Position numbers and translations under genes: made by a program. The notes under the pieces are model-generated. The model saw nothing but the letters and a program-made list of their open reading frames with translations. It did not search any database and was not told the DNA's origin. A DNA stretch of 64,000 bases from contig NC_087069.1 in the NCBI RefSeq assembly GCF_963678635.1, positions 6,185,472 through 6,249,471 on the forward strand. Reading direction: 5' to 3'. Below are positions 12,389 to 23,425 of this stretch, piece after piece; positions within the stretch are counted from its first letter, which is position 1; every line of letters starts with the position of its first letter. Source of the stretch: Symsagittifera roscoffensis. Its lineage: Eukaryota; Xenacoelomorpha; Acoela; Convolutidae.

Positions 12389-13905
12389 ACAGTCGAAATC
12401 TTAAAAAATACAATCCTAAATCTTCTCATAAACTTTTTCATTCTATTTAAACTTTTGCTCATATTTTTTATTGATACTTTTGAAGCTTTAATCATCCTTT
12501 TAATAATTTGTTGCAATATTTTTTTAATTTTCTACTCCCTATTTGAAATATATCTCCATTTTTCCCAAATCATTGACCATATTCACAGGTACGATAATTC
12601 AAAGTCTATTCAAATGATACGAACAATTTTTAGTAGAACAGATATTTTTTTACTATTCGTAGTTTTCATCACATTTTTATCATCCCTAATAATAACAATG
12701 GGCAAATGTGTAAAAAAGGCAATAGTCACATTCGCCTTAGCAACAATCCTTTTAATTCTTTTCATCAAAGAATATTACAATAAACATATATCTTCCCACT
12801 AGAAAATATCAATCGGACACGTTTCCAAAATTGCTAACCAACACTCACAAAATCAGTCTTCACCGACATCATCCCAAGAAAACCCAGCCATACCCACAAC
12901 TACCCAAAACCCCCAATCATCCACACGAATTTCTTTTCATGATAACCCATAGTCTTTTGAAGAACGACACGCTCGCTTATCCGAACCACTAGAACCAGTT
13001 CAGCGACAGGTATCCCTAAGTGAACCAACATATAATTTATACCCCCCATTATCACAAGACTTAAATAGAATAAGACACATTAGTCAAAATCAAAAAACAG
13101 TTGAAATAAATAGACAGATTATACATCCACGAAGAAATAAAAATTTTCAAACCCCTAGAGTTCATTTTGATATACCCCAATCACCAACACCAACTTCTTC
13201 AGAAAATTCAAGTAGTACCTTGCCAGAAACTCCCACACACCTTTCACAACATAGCACCTCAAGTATACCCTCAGATTACTTAGGTTCAACACCGACATCT
13301 GAACAAATACCTGAAAATCTCTTTAATCCCCCCCCCCAATCCCACCGCATGACTACCATCTTGGGCAACACACTCATATACACAAGGTGAACCAAACATA
13401 GTAATTGAACCAATAGATATTTCTACAGATACAACACCATCATCGTTACCAGAAACATTATCACTCCCCTCAACACCATCATTAAGTCAAATTTCACCGA
13501 CGCTTTTCCCTTTAAATTTCCCAAATAAACTCGACGCTAGATATCGAGAACAATCATCATCAAATACCCCTTTATGACTAGATTGGAACACATTCGTAGC
13601 ACCTCCCCCATTATTTGGACAACATCAAAATAGTAACCGACTCCAAAAGTGGGCACTCAATAGATTACAATATAGACAAGATATCCACGAAGATATTCGA
13701 GACTACAATATTCAAATACTTCAACAAAATAGTCTCCAATTAAAATTTGAAATCACGATCAAACTTATTAAAATTGTTCAACATCCCAACCCATTAAATC
13801 CACCAAATATAACAACTCAATCGCTACCACCACCCTTTATAACAACTGAAGTAATATATAAATACGATAGATATACAAAAAACACAATTGGTTACATAAC
13901 AGTTT

Positions 13906-13920
13906 ATAATCCATACTCAG
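13906..13920 (+). promoter_or_regulatory. Candidate splice acceptor for the env-like gene
   Basis: TCCATACTCAG ends at 13920, seven bases before the env-like ATG at 13928. The pyrimidine tract is modest. Insect errantiviruses express env from a spliced message, so the position makes sense. Confidence 0.45.
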
Positions 13921-13927
13921 GATTATC

Positions 13928-16370
13928 ATGCACATGTATATTCTAAAAATAATAACAATTCAACACATCTTTTTTCTAATATTTTCCGACCAAAACACAA
14001 ATCCTTCTCCTCGCACAGGACCCCAGGATTTATTAGTAACACACTATGATTGTGAAGAAAACGAACAAAAAACACTACACAAATATGCAATAAATCAAGT
14101 ATCACAATGCGAAACAGAACCACAGGCTATAGAAACTACAAATGTAATGGCAACATTATATTCAAAAGCACGAGCAACAACAGTCACAGGATATAAATTT
14201 ACAGCAACATTTTCCGAAAAGAAAGTACACTGTTCACAAGTTTCCAACGGAAATAAAAACCGACTTGATCACGAATCATTTTACCAAAGTAATATAGAAC
14301 GACTTTTACATCTAAATCCCGATGATTGTAAAAATGAATTACTCAGACTGAATATCACAAGAAATACAAGCACAGAGAGAAAAATAGTAAATTTCCAGGT
14401 CTTTGCCGATTCTGTACATCAAGCAGAACTTGAACAATATCAAGGACATATTAAATTAGACGAAAAATACCCATAAAACGGCGCACACGGAAGATTAACT
14501 TATGACATACACGATAAACACTGGATACCACACATTGAAATAAATGACTCTTCAAACTGCAAAGCAGACACAAAAAATAAAGGATGTCAAGAAATAATGT
14601 TTTTGATTGGAAAAAACAACTTGAAAAAATACAACCCACAAGAGATTTAACTGATAACACCATGATCTATCAAGGAATTAGCTTACCTTGCAAAAATGAT
14701 CAAGGTCATTGTGACCACACAACAAGGACCCAAGCAACAATTGTTTGGTTTCCCGAAGATACATGCACAACATTTCAAGTAGCAAAAATACACACCCTCG
14801 AATGATGAAATTTCATGAAAAATATTTTATAGAATCAATTCCATGCGAACAAGTAAACCCATCTCGTAAACAAAGCAATGATTTTAGAAATATTCAAGAT
14901 ATAGAAAAGAAATTAACACGTTTCCAAATATATCAAGAAACAGAATTTGCATGTAGATACAGAAATCCATTTTATAAGACACAATAGTCTGAAATACTTG
15001 TCGAATATGAAAAAGGTTTCGACATGACCACTGGAAAAATAAAATTTGACCTTTATGCCACAAGCCATCCTGTAAATGAAGGAACATCATACGTCCCAGT
15101 TAAATTTCTGAAAAGCAAAGGTCAACCTAGTGGAAAACTAAAACCATATGACAGTAAAAGCACACGTTTACAAGAACTGTCACTAATGAATAGCACCTAT
15201 TTTGGTAAAATTCATTATGATATCCACTTACACATGAAATTAGACTACACAATTAGTAGAATTTTTCAAGAAATTTCTTTTTCTGAATTATTAACACTTC
15301 ATCAACTATGCGAATTGGGAAGAACACAAATCCTACAATCACTCGCACTAGCAGTACTAAAAACACCTTATGCAGGATACTTATTATCAAGAAACAGATC
15401 AAATTTTCTTGACGATGAAGGAAACATTTTATGGTTCTATACTTGCACCAAAAAAGTATCACCATTATTTGTTTTTGAAGACAAACGTTGTTATAAAAGA
15501 ATCCCCATATTCTATAAAAATAAACTACATTTTGTCGACACACTTTCAAGACGAACATAATTTGGGATACCGCAGTCCCATGTGGATCAGAAAATAGCCA
15601 CAATGTAGTACAATTGAACCCTGATGAAGATAATTACTACCTACTTACACAGTTACCCAACATTAATGCAACCACTCAAAAAATTTTCACCTGAAAGTAT
15701 CAGAGCTATCGCTCGTAACCCAAATATTGATTTACAATCAATTGGAATTTATTCTAAATCTGATATCCAACATCACATTAGAACACAACAGTTTCAGGAA
15801 TTATTAACACAAATGGACACAATACAACGACAATCAATTGACCAGAATTTAAGAAAACTTACCGAAACCGCAGGATTTGCAGACATTTATACACAAGACT
15901 ATAGCGGATATTTTAAAGATATCAAAGACTACATATTTTTAAACGGTGAAAAATACAAACCACAAGACATTTCACCAATAAATATTTTCAGTTTTGTCAC
16001 CTTAAAAAATGAAATTCTAGCTTTTCTAGGATGGCCCTATTACATCTTAGAAAAATTAACTATCTGATACGCCATGTTTAATTTTATAGGATTTGTTTTC
16101 TCACTGCTAAAAGGAATCTATAACACATGCGCTATACACACACAAGTAAACCGACAAGCAAGTGTAGCACGTATACTATTTGCAGGATTTTTTGGAATTT
16201 TTTCATCATCAATTAACAAAATACTTCTAGATGCACAAATAAAAGAATATAACACAAAAATATCCACAAGACAAAACACATACGACGAAGAACATAATAA
16301 TCTAGAAAAAACACCTACTGCACCACAGTTGCCGTCCTTACCACAAAACCACCCATTTAGTTCCCCGTAA
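13928..16370 (+). pseudogene. env: Broken env-like glycoprotein
   Basis: The frame begins with a hydrophobic N-terminus that could be a signal peptide. A Cys-containing ectodomain follows, spread over several frames: 13928-14650 with a TAA at 14474, then pieces at about 14650-14803, 14805-15560 (with a TAG near 14986) and 15560-16067. The C-terminal end (16074-16220) has hydrophobic stretches that could be a membrane anchor, followed by a polar tail. The place after Pol, the signal and the anchor fit an envelope protein. By general likeness it belongs with the glycoproteins shared by some arthropod LTR elements and chuvirus-like RNA viruses, but I could not test this. The copy has at least two stops and several frameshifts and cannot make a complete protein. 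Confidence 0.65.
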
Positions 16371-16522
16371 TTTTCGAAACCTAGCAATCACAAACAATCC
16401 AAATTCTAGACCAAATACAACACAAAGTCCCATCCAACACATAATGACACATCATTCACAAAATGAAAAACATATGAACAAATTATCGAAAAACCTCACA
16501 CCACCACTTTTCAATCTCAAAA

Positions 16523-16537
16523 TAATCATTTTTTTAG
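16523..16537 (+). promoter_or_regulatory. Candidate splice acceptor for the fifth gene
   Basis: AATCATTTTTTTAG ends at 16537, six bases before the ATG at 16544. It has a good T-rich tract. With the sites at 12388 and 13920 it forms a set of acceptors at the starts of the three post-Pol genes. Confidence 0.5.
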
Positions 16538-16543
16538 CCCACG

Positions 16544-18366
16544 ATGAGCCGACAACTTGGATCCCTCCATCGCTCAAATTCCCACCCAGCCAACCTCCAA
16601 ACTCAAATCCCAATAGTCCCACCTTTTGCTTTCCCACCACCCGATTTTCCAATTAATAATATACCATCAAGCACGAATTCTGATACTAACTCAGATATTT
16701 CAGTTTTTCATACTATCTCACAATTTAATAACTCTAATATAGAAACCCCCGATGAATTTGCAGACTCCGAACCATCTCCCTCTACCCATACCCAGACAAA
16801 CTCCTCAGTTTTTTTCAAAACCCCCTTTTCAACCCATCCCATCTAGTCATTCACTCCCATCCGTTTCCACTCCTTCCTATGCTTACCAAGTAACACCAAC
16901 CTATTCTCCACTTCATTCCGACAGATCATATGATAATTCTCTAGATACCCCCCAAATTTCCGAAAAACTTGATAATTTTATTACTTACAACAACACTTAA
17001 TACACCCCAACACCCTTACAATACATCAACTATCAACCACATCCTCAAATCAACCTACCCCACACCCTCCTCAGCTCACACTCCATCATTAGCACAATCA
17101 TCCACATCCACCGAAACCCCTACCAGTACTAACCGAGCTTATCGCCCTTTTAAACGAAAATTTCCAAATCAGCCGTTCCCAACCAAACCCGGAACAGCGG
17201 AACAGCCCGCAAATATATTAATCATCCGGAACACACAAACACGAAAAATTTTCTTGAAATCACCTTACCCTCATTTCCGCAATATACATTAAATACACCT
17301 ACCATTGCTAACGACACACGCAATTTTGTTGATGAGCACGTTCTAATGCCAACACTTCAATGGACAGCTTATTATAATTATACTAGCCCCCTCTGCCTAC
17401 CATTAAATAATACTACTGAAAGTATCGAGAAAAACAAAAACATGTTATAAAGACTCACCACAACACTAACACCTCGACAATTTACTTACGTCGGATATAA
17501 AAAATTATTAAAAGATTTAAAGCACCCCGAGCTAACGATTTTGCGATAGAGTACTACGATCATAATATCATCCGCTCTAATCAAGATCAATTTTTAGATG
17601 TTTTAGATGAAGACCGCTTCGCAAACCCGCAACTAACAGAAAAGTTTTTCATTAAAAAAAATCATACGTATTTACACTTAATATTTTTGATAGAAAGCAT
17701 GATCATATTATTTCAGAATCACTAGTTGATATTCAAGCATATGAAAATTTCTACGATAAATTTCAGTTATTTTCACTAACCTTTCACTTTTTTTCACCAC
17801 AAGAACGCGATTTGCATTGTTCCCACGATATTATGTTACGCACTAAACAAACGCACACATATACATATTATCGTTTTATACAAAATCATTTTGATTTACA
17901 CACTCCATCAAGACAACCTCACCAGCGTTTTCAGTTTCTTAACTCAAAATACACGTCACCATTTTTTCTTAATTTTACATATTGCATTAAAGATAATAAC
18001 CTTCACGGCATCCTCCGCAATTATGATCCCATAACCCAAATGTATATATTTTGTCCCATCACAAAGACCTTCAATGCTGAAGAATCAAGACCCTTCCTTA
18101 TCCCGCATGAATTTATCTAGCCTATTGAAATACCCATATTAGAATTCATTCACAATACTAAATATAATCATAAAATATATAACCTCATCCAAAACACACC
18201 TTACGAGTTCGCAGTAGGCACAGAAGAACTAAACACCATCAAGGAACTTCAATTGCTTTGGCCACTGCTACAAACTAAAAATATCATACGCATACTAGCC
18301 AAGTTACTAACAATATCAGACATGATTCACGACATCTTCCCTCACTGCTTTTTCCCAGAAGACTAA
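16544..18366 (+). pseudogene. Fifth gene: disordered Pro/Ser/Thr-rich N-terminus plus unknown C-terminal domain
   Basis: The frame starts at ATG 16544 directly after the acceptor-like site. For about 250 codons it is Pro/Ser/Thr/Asn-rich (frame changes near 16845 and 16998). From about 17200 to the TAA/TAG region at 18366 the composition becomes ordinary, with aromatic residues and few prolines, as in a folded domain (pieces 17293-17448, 17449-17550, 17812-18120 and 18121-18366). Stops at 17447, 17547 and 18118 break it. I do not recognise the domain. Its plan, a disordered proline-rich part followed by a compact part, resembles the third gene. Possible roles include a structural or RNA-binding protein; none is shown. 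Confidence 0.5.
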
Positions 18367-19955
18367 GGTAACTATAGGTTAAAATACTTTTAACTAATAA
18401 ATTCAGATTTGTACTAACCATTTTCTATCAATGTTTGATTTATTCTTTTAGTCTTCACACCACAATCATCTACAAAACAGAAAAGACAAATAAAAATACA
18501 AACTTGTTAAATTATATTAAGACTCATAAATTTCTTGCACTAAATAATGTAGTAAAATTCATAACAAATGTAGTAATTCTAATTATAAATTATTTCCCCA
18601 TGAAGCAGTAAAATTGAAATACGATGAAAATTTATAATTTTAAGCTTCCCCAAAACGCAGTAAAATTCAAATTCTATGCAAAAAATTGACAAAATGAGAA
18701 CCTTTTCAATATTTTCATTCATTCGCACAAGAATTCTCTCCAAACTCGCACAGCTCGCCTACGAAGAATTGTTTAAATAATGCTTTTTAGTTTCAAGCTT
18801 TCACTATCAACAACTCTAACACCATAACAAGTTTCAAACTTTTCTTTAACCCGGTTGGAAAAGAATTATATACTAAACCAAAATAACCAACGCAGCTTAC
18901 TAAACACCACAAATCATAAAATAACAGCATGAATAAGAAAAGAAAACCAACGGTACCCAAACCGGATTAACCCAGTTTAAAACTGGATAAATTATTCTTT
19001 TGAAGACTATTATAAAGTCTAAGAAAGAAATCATAAAACACAAAAAGTCGCAAGACAAACCCAAACCACAAACAATTTGATTTTTGAAAAAAAGGACACA
19101 ACCAAAGTAACAAAAGAAAGACAAGAAAAAACCAACATAAAACGTTATCACATAACAGGACCTCTCAAAGGAACAGCATGCAATCATACTCCCACTCCTG
19201 GCCTAACCCACTAGAGAAGGACGTCCTGAGCATGCTTATAGCCGGCCTAACCCACCGCGCTTCACCCACGCTTTGTGACCACACTTCAATTTTTAATAAG
19301 AGGTACTCAAGGGTGAGTAACTCTTCAAAATAACTCAACTAAAACAAAACACTTTTGTGAAAACGACTAACTAAGTTCATGATTAACAAACCAAATTAAC
19401 AAAAACTTATAAAATGTAAATCATACTTTGCAGTATATAGATCATACACAACAACAAAAACGAACATCCAAAGACTAGATGATCCCATCACACTCGAACA
19501 AAAGAATGGCTAAACACAACCGACATGCCGTCCACAATCACGACTCAAAGGATTTAGAGTACAACTTGACTTCGCAGAAAAGGACTTCATTGAACTAGAC
19601 CAATGAACACATCGATGCTCAAGTATACGTACAGATCCGAGTTACAAGGCATCCCTTCCGAGCACGATCTTCACGCCATTCCCAGACGAGGCTGCACACA
19701 AAACAGTTCTCTACTAATACAGAAAAACCTGACATAGCAAACCATTTTGAAATCGGATTGATTTCATTGGGGATCACAGTTGTTGTCGAATGACGTAATA
19801 ACAACTTCCTATTCCTGATTCCAGCGTCCTGGAACGTTCTTCTTCAAGAAGAACCGGATAAGAAAATGGTGTTCGCCAAATACCAACGTTCATCATCCAT
19901 CCTTCAATTGCAGAGAAGAAAGATAGTTCTAAAAACTCTGTAAACCCCGGATGGG
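18367..19955 (+). other. 3' noncoding region of the Ty3-like element
   Basis: This 1.6-kb stretch has no credible plus-strand gene. Three related phrases (GTAGTAAAATTCAT, GCAGTAAAATTGAAAT, GCAGTAAAATTCAAAT) occur between about 18550 and 18680. GGCCTAACCCA occurs twice near 19200 and 19243. The last bases before the LTR (CCGGATGGG) are a weak candidate polypurine tract for plus-strand priming. Confidence 0.45.
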
Positions 19956-20364
19956 TGCAACCTGATCTAAACTACATTTTATTATTGGATAAATTAGATA
20001 TTTTACCACCGTAAAATGTTTAATATTAACCAATCATAATCCATCTAACTAACAACCCACTTATTTGTAAGTGCTGAAATTACTTGTAATTTCAGCACCA
20101 GAGAGATTTGAATTTAACTTAGAAATTAGTTACCTCTCCAAGAGAACTTCAGCAGTTGCAATAAGCCAGTATACTCTAGATCTATTGAGCCTAGCAGAGA
20201 CTATTTAAACACCCTGAGACTAGTAGATATAAGAGTAAGATTAGGATCGGTATTAGACTAAGAAGTTGCACGAATCTATCCGGCCGAAAATAAGATAGCG
20301 TGACGAGCAGACGGTGTACCCTATCCGAAATTACTCTATGAGTTAACCTCAAGGACCTAACTCA
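19956..20364 (+). repeat. 3' LTR of the Ty3-like element
   Basis: It starts TGCAACCTGATC and ends CCTAACTCA, and is exactly as long as the 5' LTR. It is followed by TACC (20365-20368), matching the bases before the 5' LTR. The hairpin at 20071-20098 (GTGCTGAAATTAC, two-base loop, GTAATTTCAGCAC) has a 13-bp perfect stem. Confidence 0.95.
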
Positions 20365-20368
20365 TACC

Positions 20369-20575
20369 CCCAACTCACAAATCAATTCTCAACCGATAGA
20401 AAGGTCGAAAAATTTTCGAACTTTTCAAAAAAACCTTACCTACTCCTTCATCTCGAGAAAATTCTGGATCTGTGCCTGGGGCAGATCATTTCTCTAGTTC
20501 TTCATAAAATATTGCAACTTGCGTCAACTTTCTTCCTTTCAATTCTTGTTAAACTTTAATTTCGTTTGCTTGTAG
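20369..20575. other. Decayed repeat and intron-like DNA before an exon
   Basis: The first 100 bp resemble the right side of the hAT-like repeat (GGTCGAAAAATTTTC, CTCGAGAAAATTCTGGATC). The rest is pyrimidine-rich and leads into a splice acceptor at 20575. No gene is seen. Confidence 0.4.
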
Positions 20576-20713
20576 ACGAGTACACAGATAGTGTGCATTT
20601 GGTTTCATGGAAGCCCAATGCAGTTGACATAGACCCCAACCTCAATTCTACAGCCACATTCGTCCTAGTTCCCTTCTTTGTTAAAGAGATACACACGCAG
20701 CAGTGGGGAGACG
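20576..20713 (+). CDS. Isolated host-type exon, unknown protein
   Basis: A strong acceptor (CGTTTGCTTGTAG) precedes 20576 and a strong donor (GACG|GTAAGATAAG) follows 20713. The exon is 138 bp, open in the frame beginning (x)AC GAG TAC, with phase 1 at both ends, so it can be skipped without shifting frame. It encodes about 45 residues, including HLVSWKPNAVD and FVLVPFFVKE, with balanced composition unlike the repeats around it. I do not recognise the protein. The neighbouring exons are not identified; the giant LTR element directly upstream may sit in the preceding intron. Confidence 0.55.
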
Positions 20714-21440
20714 GTAAGATAAGTGCGACTGCGGCAGTTATATTTTGTCAAATGGCTCACAGAAACATGGCGGAAAACTATGCTAACTTTTAAGGCAAAA
20801 TACGTGACTAAACACAAGACCACAATCAGTGTCGTGCACAAAAATTTTTCTAGGGTGGGCGGTTTTTCGAAAAAAAGTTATGAATACTTTATTGACCTTT
20901 CTTATAGGTATCGATCAAGTTGATTTTCCGAGCTCTCCGAAATTACTAGAAGGACCGTATTTTGTCAAAAATTTTCTTGCGCCGCAGGCAATGTTTTCAA
21001 ACAACTGACACACCAAGAATTGAGACCAGCGATACTTCAGAACTCCAATCAAATCACATACTTTGTGAAAGTACAACGGTAATTTTAATAATTATAATTT
21101 GCTGGTGGGGGGAAAGGAAAAAGCCAGAATTTACTAATTCTACCGATATAAAAAGTTCTAAGAATCCTATCAAAATTTCTCACGTGGGTTTGATGAAAAT
21201 CATTTATGATTAACGATCTCAAAATTCAGAGAATCAAAAAAACCAAGAAAAACTATAGAAAAATTACTTTAAAAGTTCTGCTCAATTTTATAGAGTTTTC
21301 TCTACATTTACGCCCAGTAACTGCCCATTTACTGATATTACTCCTTTAGAGCTTCCGAAGTTCAGTTTCCGAAGTTATCCAATATAAAATGGCTCGTTTG
21401 AGTTTCCCAGCCCTCGTAAAATTACAACATAAAGTCCTGA
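20714..21440. other. Intergenic/intron DNA with decayed repeat pieces
   Basis: The part at about 20836-21005 resembles the left and inner hAT-like repeat of 812-950 (GGGTGGGCGG, TTGCGCCGCAGGCAATG). A GGTGGGGGGAAAGGAAAAAGCC at about 21103-21124 looks like an A-family right end. No gene is supported. Confidence 0.4.
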
Positions 21441-21448
21441 AATTGTTC

Positions 21449-21671
21449 GGCTCTTTTTCCTTCCCCCCCCCCCACACCCCCCCCCCCCCCCCACCACACG
21501 CCAGTTTCAACTTATTAGTGTAACGAGTGGTTTTACGAGGTTGAGTATGAAGACCAAATATGTTTGTCGTGGCCTTATTAGTCGGTATGTAAAATTTCAT
21601 AACAATCGGACAATGTGGTCAATAAATTTACTTGTAAAAAATTGCAGGTGGGGGGAAAAGGAAAAAGAACC
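21449..21671. mobile_element. A-family MITE, complete
   Basis: The copy is 223 bp with ends GGCTCTTTTTCCTTCC and GGAAAAAGAACC. Perfect 8-bp target duplications AATTGTTC lie at 21441-21448 and 21672-21679. It includes a long C/A run near the left end. Relative to the copies at 27 kb it is inverted. Confidence 0.9.
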
Positions 21672-21679
21672 AATTGTTC

Positions 21680-21940
21680 ATAAGTCAACTTGCCTGCAAA
21701 AATTTTGCTCGCTTATTGCTGTAAAATTTTGCTCGCTTGTTCACGCTGACACGTTTTGGCTCTTCTTTCCCCAACCCTACCCCACCTCACATAAACTTCA
21801 GTTTTATAGTGTAACAAGTGGTTTTACAAGGTTAAGTATGGAGACCAATTATGTTTGTCAGGGCCTAATTATCCTACATGCACATTTTTGTAACAATCGG
21901 AAAATGTGAAAAAAATGGGGGGGGGGTGTTGAAAAGAGCC
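21680..21940. repeat. C- and A-family MITE pieces
   Basis: GCTCGCTTGTTCACGCTGACACG near 21725-21750 is a C-family segment (compare 29978-29992). An A-family copy follows, from GGCTCTTCTTTCCCC near 21760 to GAAAAGAGCC near 21938, with a G-run before its right end. No clear target duplication is seen. Confidence 0.6.
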
Positions 21941-22251
21941 CATGAAAAACATTTTTTAGTCCTCATATTTATTCTGGTTAAAACTTCTCGTAACACCATG
22001 ATGCTCTCGTTACACCATGATGGTGGGAAGAAGGAAAAAGCGAGGGGGGAGATGCGAGGTGCGAGGTGCGAGGAGGGGGGGGGGGGGAGAAGAGTTCCAA
22101 ACTTGGATATTCGAGAAAAAAAAATTGATGCTTAGGTGATGTAGAAACAAGAAATTGTCTTCTTATTGTGAAGAGAGAAAGAGAACCTAATCTAATGATT
22201 TACGCACCAACTGCTTTAAATATTTTTCATATGGAAGATACTTCGGGGAAT

Positions 22252-22320
22252 TGTAGCAATAAGTTAACGTCTGAGAGTCTACGATCGAAAGATTGTGGGT
22301 TCGAATCTCATAGCTATCGA
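22252..22320 (+). repeat. tRNA-like SINE head
   Basis: TGTAGCAATAAGTTAACG resembles a Pol III A box region and GGGTTCGAATCTC is a B box, spaced as in a tRNA. The anticodon-stem region pairs with a 4- or 6-base loop, not 7, so this is not a working tRNA. The DNA to about 22420 is not AT-rich and may be the SINE body. Confidence 0.5.
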
Positions 22321-22425
22321 TAGGGCTGATTGGTGTGGATTAGTTGAAGCCCTGCCCTTGAAACGTCCAAGTGACCCTCTGCGTGCCTAAATCCTAACAG
22401 CTTCCTATTTGCGGCATGAAGAGCT

Positions 22426-22494
22426 CAGTCATACCCACCCTTACAAATCAAAAGACTACGGGGTTCAAGGTCAAGAGACTGAGGTGTATGACTG
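22426..22494. repeat. 69-nt inverted-repeat module, copy 1
   Basis: The ends CAGTCATAC and GTATGACTG pair perfectly over 9 bp. The core between them is almost identical to that of copy 2, including TTACAAATCAA and GACTACGGGGTTCAAGGTC. No function is known to me. Confidence 0.6.
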
Positions 22495-22569
22495 TAACCA
22501 AATGCTGTGCTTGCGCTTCGGGCCAGGGATACGATAATTACTGTATTTGCAAGCCCCCATGTAGGAATG

Positions 22570-22638
22570 GCAGTTGTACCCGCCCTTACAAATCAAGAGA
22601 CTACGGGGTTCAAGGTCAAGAGACCGAGGGGCAACTGC
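22570..22638. repeat. 69-nt inverted-repeat module, copy 2
   Basis: It has the same length and core as copy 1, but its ends are GCAGTTG and CAACTGC, which pair with each other and not with copy 1. Both stem arms have therefore changed while pairing was kept. Confidence 0.6.
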
Positions 22639-22688
22639 TCCACATGCAAAAACATTTTTAACAATACAAACTAACGGGTTTCATGTTT

Positions 22689-23105
22689 TATTTTCCTGGC
22701 TCTTTTCCTTCCCCACCCCACCTTATCAATCAGCATCAATTTTATGGTGTAACGAGGGGTTTTACAAGGTTAAAGATGAAGACCAAATATGTTTTTCATG
22801 GGCTTTTTTTCATTTTGCCCCCACATTCCACGACCATCAATTTTATGGTGTAACCAGTGGTTTTACAAGGTTAAATATAAAACCAAACTAAATATAAAAA
22901 TATTCTAATTAGTCCGCATGTCATTTTTCACAATGATCGGACAATGTGAACAGTAACTTTACATTAAAAAATTGCAGGTGGGGGAAAAGGAAAAAGAGCC
23001 TACTCATTGCCTAATTAGTTCGCATTCTAATTTTGTTAGATTCGGATAACTTGAACAAAATTTCACAAGTAACATTTTGCAGGTGGGAGAAAGAGCCCAA
23101 ATTGT
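22689..23105. repeat. Cluster of A-family MITE pieces
   Basis: A left end, GGCTCTTTTCCTTCCCC, lies near 22689. The core ATGGTGTAAC / GTTTTACAAGGTTAA occurs twice (about 22743 and 22849). The right ends GGAAAAGGAAAAAGAGCC (about 23000) and GAGAAAGAGCCC (about 23097) show at least two overlapping or nested copies. No gene is present. Confidence 0.65.
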
Positions 23106-23149
23106 GAGTGAAATTTCAAAATAGGGAAAATAATGTTAGATTTGGCTCA

Positions 23150-23332
23150 TTTTCCTTCACACAACCAACGAAATTTTACTAGTAAAATTTTTTGTTCACA
23201 TTATCAGCTTGTTACAAAAATTGGCATGCGAACTAATTAGGCCATGACAAACATATTTGGTCTTGTAAAACACCTCATTACCACATAAAATTGATGCATA
23301 TGAAGGTGGGAGGAGGGAGCAAGAAGAGTCTA
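23150..23332. mobile_element. A-family MITE
   Basis: It runs from GGCTCATTTTCCTTC to GAAGAGTC and contains GCATGCGAACTAATTAGGCC and ATATTTGGTCTT. It is useful as the intact reference for the target site of the mariner-like insertion at 28094. Confidence 0.7.
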
Positions 23333-23425
23333 GATTTTTTCAAAAAAAGTTGTTCGGAAAAATTTCAATGATTTCTTTCAATAATTCTGAGCAGAACTAG
23401 AATTAAATCAAACTCTTAAGCTACA

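Larger units (their letters stand above)
12374..13946 (+). pseudogene. Third gene: multi-membrane, proline/serine-rich protein
   Basis: The frame opens at ATG 12374. The first 142 codons contain about four hydrophobic stretches (residues roughly 14-38, 42-65, 92-112 and 116-133), suggesting a membrane protein. After an in-frame TAG at 12800 the same frame continues as Pro/Ser/Thr-rich sequence past a second TAG near 12950. A C run near 13327 is a likely frameshift site. A less biased C-terminal part then runs to about 13946 and overlaps the start of the env-like gene by a few codons. I do not recognise the family. A standard Ty3 element has nothing between Pol and Env. It could be a matrix or accessory membrane protein; that is inference. 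Confidence 0.55.
1499..20364 (+). mobile_element. Giant Ty3-like LTR retroelement with env and extra genes
   Basis: The element is 18,866 bp, bounded by two 409-bp LTRs and flanked by the 4-bp direct repeat TACC (1495-1498 and 20365-20368). The order is LTR, primer-binding site, long leader, Gag, protease-RT-RNase H-integrase, a membrane/proline-rich gene, an env-like gene, a second proline-rich gene, a 1.6-kb 3' region and the LTR. The pol order (integrase after RNase H) is that of Ty3/Metaviridae. Every gene is broken by several stops or frameshifts, so this copy is dead. The LTRs differ at about 14 positions (roughly 3.4%), so it is not a very recent insertion. Most Ty3 elements are 5-9 kb, so both the length and the gene count are unusual. 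Confidence 0.95.

Noticed and set aside
15253-15603. 116-codon minus-strand frame
   Set aside because: It is antisense to the env-like gene.
22252-22320. Functional tRNA gene
   Set aside because: A and B boxes are present, but the anticodon arm does not give a 7-base loop and the acceptor ends do not pair.
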